Shown here piece by piece: positions 42,097 through 44,187 of a DNA stretch of 44,187 bases. The stretch comes from SFJ001 sp045118955 (lineage in GTDB: Bacteria; Bacillota; Clostridia; Oscillospirales; Ruminococcaceae): contig JBGVKB010000066.1 in NCBI GenBank assembly GCA_045118955.1, positions 1 through 44,187 on the forward strand, read 5' to 3'. Each line of letters begins with the position of its first letter. The stretch's first letter is position 1. The notes beneath the pieces are model-generated. The model saw nothing but the letters and a program-made list of their open reading frames with translations, made no database searches and was not told where the DNA came from. The position numbers were made by a program, and so were the translations under genes.

Positions 42097-43317
42097 ATGA
42101 AAGAGATCACCGGCGGCGTCTGCGCCGCGAAAGGCTTTAAGGCTGCGGGCGTGCATTGCGGCATCCGCGCAGGCCGCACCAAGAAGGACCTGGCCCTGAT
42201 CGTGGCGGACGTGCGCTGCGCTGCGGCCGGCGTGTACACCACCAACAAGGTGAAGGGCGCGCCCATCACCGTGGACAAGATGCATCTGGCCGACGGCTAC
42301 GCGCAGGCCATTCTGGTGAACAGCGGCAACGCCAACACCTGCGCTGCCAACGGCGTGGAGCTGGCCGGTCAGTGCTGCGAGCTGGTGGCCAAGGCCGCCG
42401 GCATCGCCGCCGAGGACGTGCTGCCCGCCTCCACCGGCGTCATCGGTCAGCCCATGGATCTGACCCCCTTTGAGCGGGGCATCCCCGCCGCCGTGGCTGA
42501 GCTGGACGCCTCTGCCGAGGCCAGCGACTCCGCCGCCGTGGCCATCATGACCACCGACACGGTCAAGAAGGAGTACGCGGTGGAGTTCACCGTGGGCGGC
42601 AAGACCTGCGCACTGGGTGCCATCAGCAAGGGCAGCGGCATGATCGCCCCCAACATGGCCACCATGCTGGCCTTCTACACCACCGACGCGGCCATCGCCC
42701 CCGCCATGCTGGAAAAGGCTCTGAAGAACGTTGTGGTGGATACCTACAACCAGATGTCGGTGGATCTGGACACCTCCACCAACGACACCATGCTGATCAT
42801 GGCCTCCGGTCTGGCCGGCAACGAGCGGATCGAGTGCGAAGGCCCCGACTACGACGCCTTTGTGGAGGCTCTGACCGCCATCGCCAGCCACATGGCCTCC
42901 CTGACCGCCGCCGACGGCGAGGGCGCCACCCATCTGATCACCTGCACCGTCTCCCACGGCAAGGACAAGGCCACCGCCCGCGCCATCGCCAAGAGCGTGG
43001 TCTGCTCCAACCTGTTCAAGGCCGCGGTCTTTGGCCGGGACGCCAACTGGGGCCGCATCCTCTGCGCCATCGGCTACACCCCCGGTGATTTCTCGGTGGA
43101 CAAGTGCTGCGTCTGGCTTGAGAGCGCCGCCGGCAGCGTCTACGTCTGCGAGAACGCCGCCTACCACCCCTACAGCGAGGAGGAGGCCGCCAAGGTGCTG
43201 GCCGAGCACGACATCTTCGTCCGTGTGGACATGGGCGAGGGCGACGCCGAGGCCAAGGCCTGGGGCTGTGACCTGTCCTACGAGTACGTCAAGATCAACG
43301 GCGACTACAGATCTTAA
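42097..43317 (+). CDS. argJ: Bifunctional glutamate N-acetyltransferase / ornithine acetyltransferase
   Basis: A 406-residue ArgJ, which transfers acetyl from N-acetylornithine to glutamate (and, in bifunctional forms, uses acetyl-CoA), making the pathway cyclic. The self-cleavage site is in KGSGMIAPNMATML; T189 becomes the N-terminal nucleophile of the beta subunit. STGVIGQ supplies the oxyanion-hole region. The spacer from argC is 61 nt; ACGGAGGG precedes the ATG. Whether it is mono- or bifunctional cannot be read directly. Confidence 0.96.
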   Translation: MKEITGGVCAAKGFKAAGVHCGIRAGRTKKDLALIVADVRCAAAGVYTTNKVKGAPITVDKMHLADGYAQAILVNSGNANTCAANGVELAGQCCELVAKAAGIAAEDVLPASTGVIGQPMDLTPFERGIPAAVAELDASAEASDSAAVAIMTTDTVKKEYAVEFTVGGKTCALGAISKGSGMIAPNMATMLAFYTTDAAIAPAMLEKALKNVVVDTYNQMSVDLDTSTNDTMLIMASGLAGNERIECEGPDYDAFVEALTAIASHMASLTAADGEGATHLITCTVSHGKDKATARAIAKSVVCSNLFKAAVFGRDANWGRILCAIGYTPGDFSVDKCCVWLESAAGSVYVCENAAYHPYSEEEAAKVLAEHDIFVRVDMGEGDAEAKAWGCDLSYEYVKINGDYRS

Positions 43318-43354
43318 CATCCCCGCCCGGGATGCACGAAAGGAACACCCACCC

Positions 43355-44187
43355 ATGAAAAATGTCCAGATGGCGCAGCTTCTCAGCGAAGCTACCCCCT
43401 ACATCCAGAAATATCACGGCACCACCATGGTGGTGAAATACGGCGGCAACGCCATGATCAACGAAGAGCTGAAGAGCGCCGTGATGAACGACCTCATCAC
43501 CCTCACCCTGCTGGGCGTGCGGGTAGTGCTGGTGCACGGCGGCGGCCCTGCCATCAACCGCAGCCTGAAGGCCATCGGCCACGAGAGCCACTTCGTGGAC
43601 GGTCTGCGCTACACCGATGACGTGACCATCAAGGTGGTCCAGCAGGTTCTGGCCGGCGAGGTGAACAAGGATCTGGTCAGCCTGCTGCGCGGCCGCGGCG
43701 TGGGTCTGTGCGGCATGGATGGTCAGATGATGCTCTGCCGCAAGACCTCCGGCAAGGATCTGGGCTTCGTGGGCGAGGTGGAGAGCGTGGACACCCGCCT
43801 CATCGACCGCCTGCTGTCCGACGGCTTCATCCCCGTCATCGCCAGCGTGGGCATGGACGAGAACGGCGTTGCCTACAACCTGAACGCCGACACCGCCGCC
43901 GCCGCCATCGCCATCGGCCTCAAGGCGCAGAAGCTGGTCATGATGACCGACATCGCCGGCCTGCTCCGGGACAAGGACGACGAGTCCACCCTCATCCCCA
44001 CCGTGGAGGTCAGCGAGATCGACGGCTACAAGGACGCCGGCATCATCTCCGGCGGCATGATCCCCAAGATCGAGGGTCTCGCCGACGCCATCTACAAGGG
44101 CGTTGGCGAAGCGGTCATCATCGACGGCCGCATCCCCCACTCCATTCTGCTTGAGACCTTCTCCGACCGGGGAAGCGGCACACTGTT
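43355..44187 (+). CDS. argB: Acetylglutamate kinase (partial, runs off the window)
   Basis: The first 277 residues of N-acetylglutamate kinase, an amino-acid kinase phosphorylating N-acetylglutamate. Nucleotide and substrate motifs are KYGGNAM (K28), VHGGGPAI (60-67), LNADTAA and DIAGLLRDKDD. An N-terminal helix precedes the core (MAQLLSEATPYIQKYHG), as in the arginine-inhibited hexameric enzymes that accompany ArgJ, so feedback inhibition is likely (inference). AAAGGAA lies 10 nt before the ATG at 43355. The frame is open to the right edge, near the expected C-terminus. Confidence 0.95.
   Translation, partial: MKNVQMAQLLSEATPYIQKYHGTTMVVKYGGNAMINEELKSAVMNDLITLTLLGVRVVLVHGGGPAINRSLKAIGHESHFVDGLRYTDDVTIKVVQQVLAGEVNKDLVSLLRGRGVGLCGMDGQMMLCRKTSGKDLGFVGEVESVDTRLIDRLLSDGFIPVIASVGMDENGVAYNLNADTAAAAIAIGLKAQKLVMMTDIAGLLRDKDDESTLIPTVEVSEIDGYKDAGIISGGMIPKIEGLADAIYKGVGEAVIIDGRIPHSILLETFSDRGSGTL

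Overview
The window is a GC-rich, densely coding chromosomal segment of a strictly anaerobic, fermentative Gram-positive gut bacterium. The gene set fits the Clostridia family Oscillospiraceae/Ruminococcaceae (Faecalibacterium, Gemmiger or Subdoligranulum relatives). The evidence is a trimeric NADH-type [FeFe] hydrogenase, pyruvate phosphate dikinase, an ArgJ-type arginine pathway with an AhrC/ArgR-like operator, strong AGGAGG ribosome binding sites, and TATAAT promoters standing out in AT-rich islands. The genus is an inference. I see no rRNA, tRNA, CRISPR array, IS element, integrase or phage gene.

Layout. 1-434: end of ppdK and its terminator. 434-5838: a LysR regulator, an OPT peptide transporter, a PqqD-like protein with a small membrane partner, and a PepD dipeptidase, so largely peptide uptake and breakdown. 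6012-8553: a YhiN-type flavoprotein and an AI-2E family permease. 8723-17641: a LytTR response regulator and GHKL histidine kinase, followed by a glycoside-utilisation operon (GH2, a circularly permuted membrane-anchored GH3, and a GPH sugar symporter). The operon promoter carries two CCACTTA repeats 21 bp apart, the geometry used by LytTR regulators, which suggests that the adjacent two-component system controls it. 17797-21876 (minus): hydC-hydB-hydA, probably an electron-bifurcating hydrogenase. 22215-23846 (minus): a fused ThrE-type exporter and a Nudix hydrolase.

24046-30803 is the most unusual locus. Its first gene encodes 1894 residues: an Hfq/Sm-like N-terminus, a cold-shock/OB-like domain, helical (TPR-like) repeats, a Pro/Ala/Glu linker and a C-terminal STAND/ORC-like P-loop ATPase with a winged-helix tail. 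It overlaps by one base (TGATG) a second gene encoding 357 residues with a C-terminal HEPN RNase-type RN-x3-H motif. The pair has its own promoter and a strong terminator. I propose it as an undescribed two-gene NTPase plus HEPN system, possibly defence or stress related.

30974-33840: a D-aminoacylase-like amidohydrolase and an NhaC antiporter. 33980-36479 (minus): two lipoproteins (one a GHL10/DUF187 glycosidase) and a small membrane protein. 36642-37998: a small anchored protein and a GIY-YIG/GNAT fusion. 38218-44187: argG, argH, argC, argJ and the start of argB, giving ornithine synthesis by the cyclic acetyl route plus the last two steps to arginine, under a promoter with a near-consensus ARG box.
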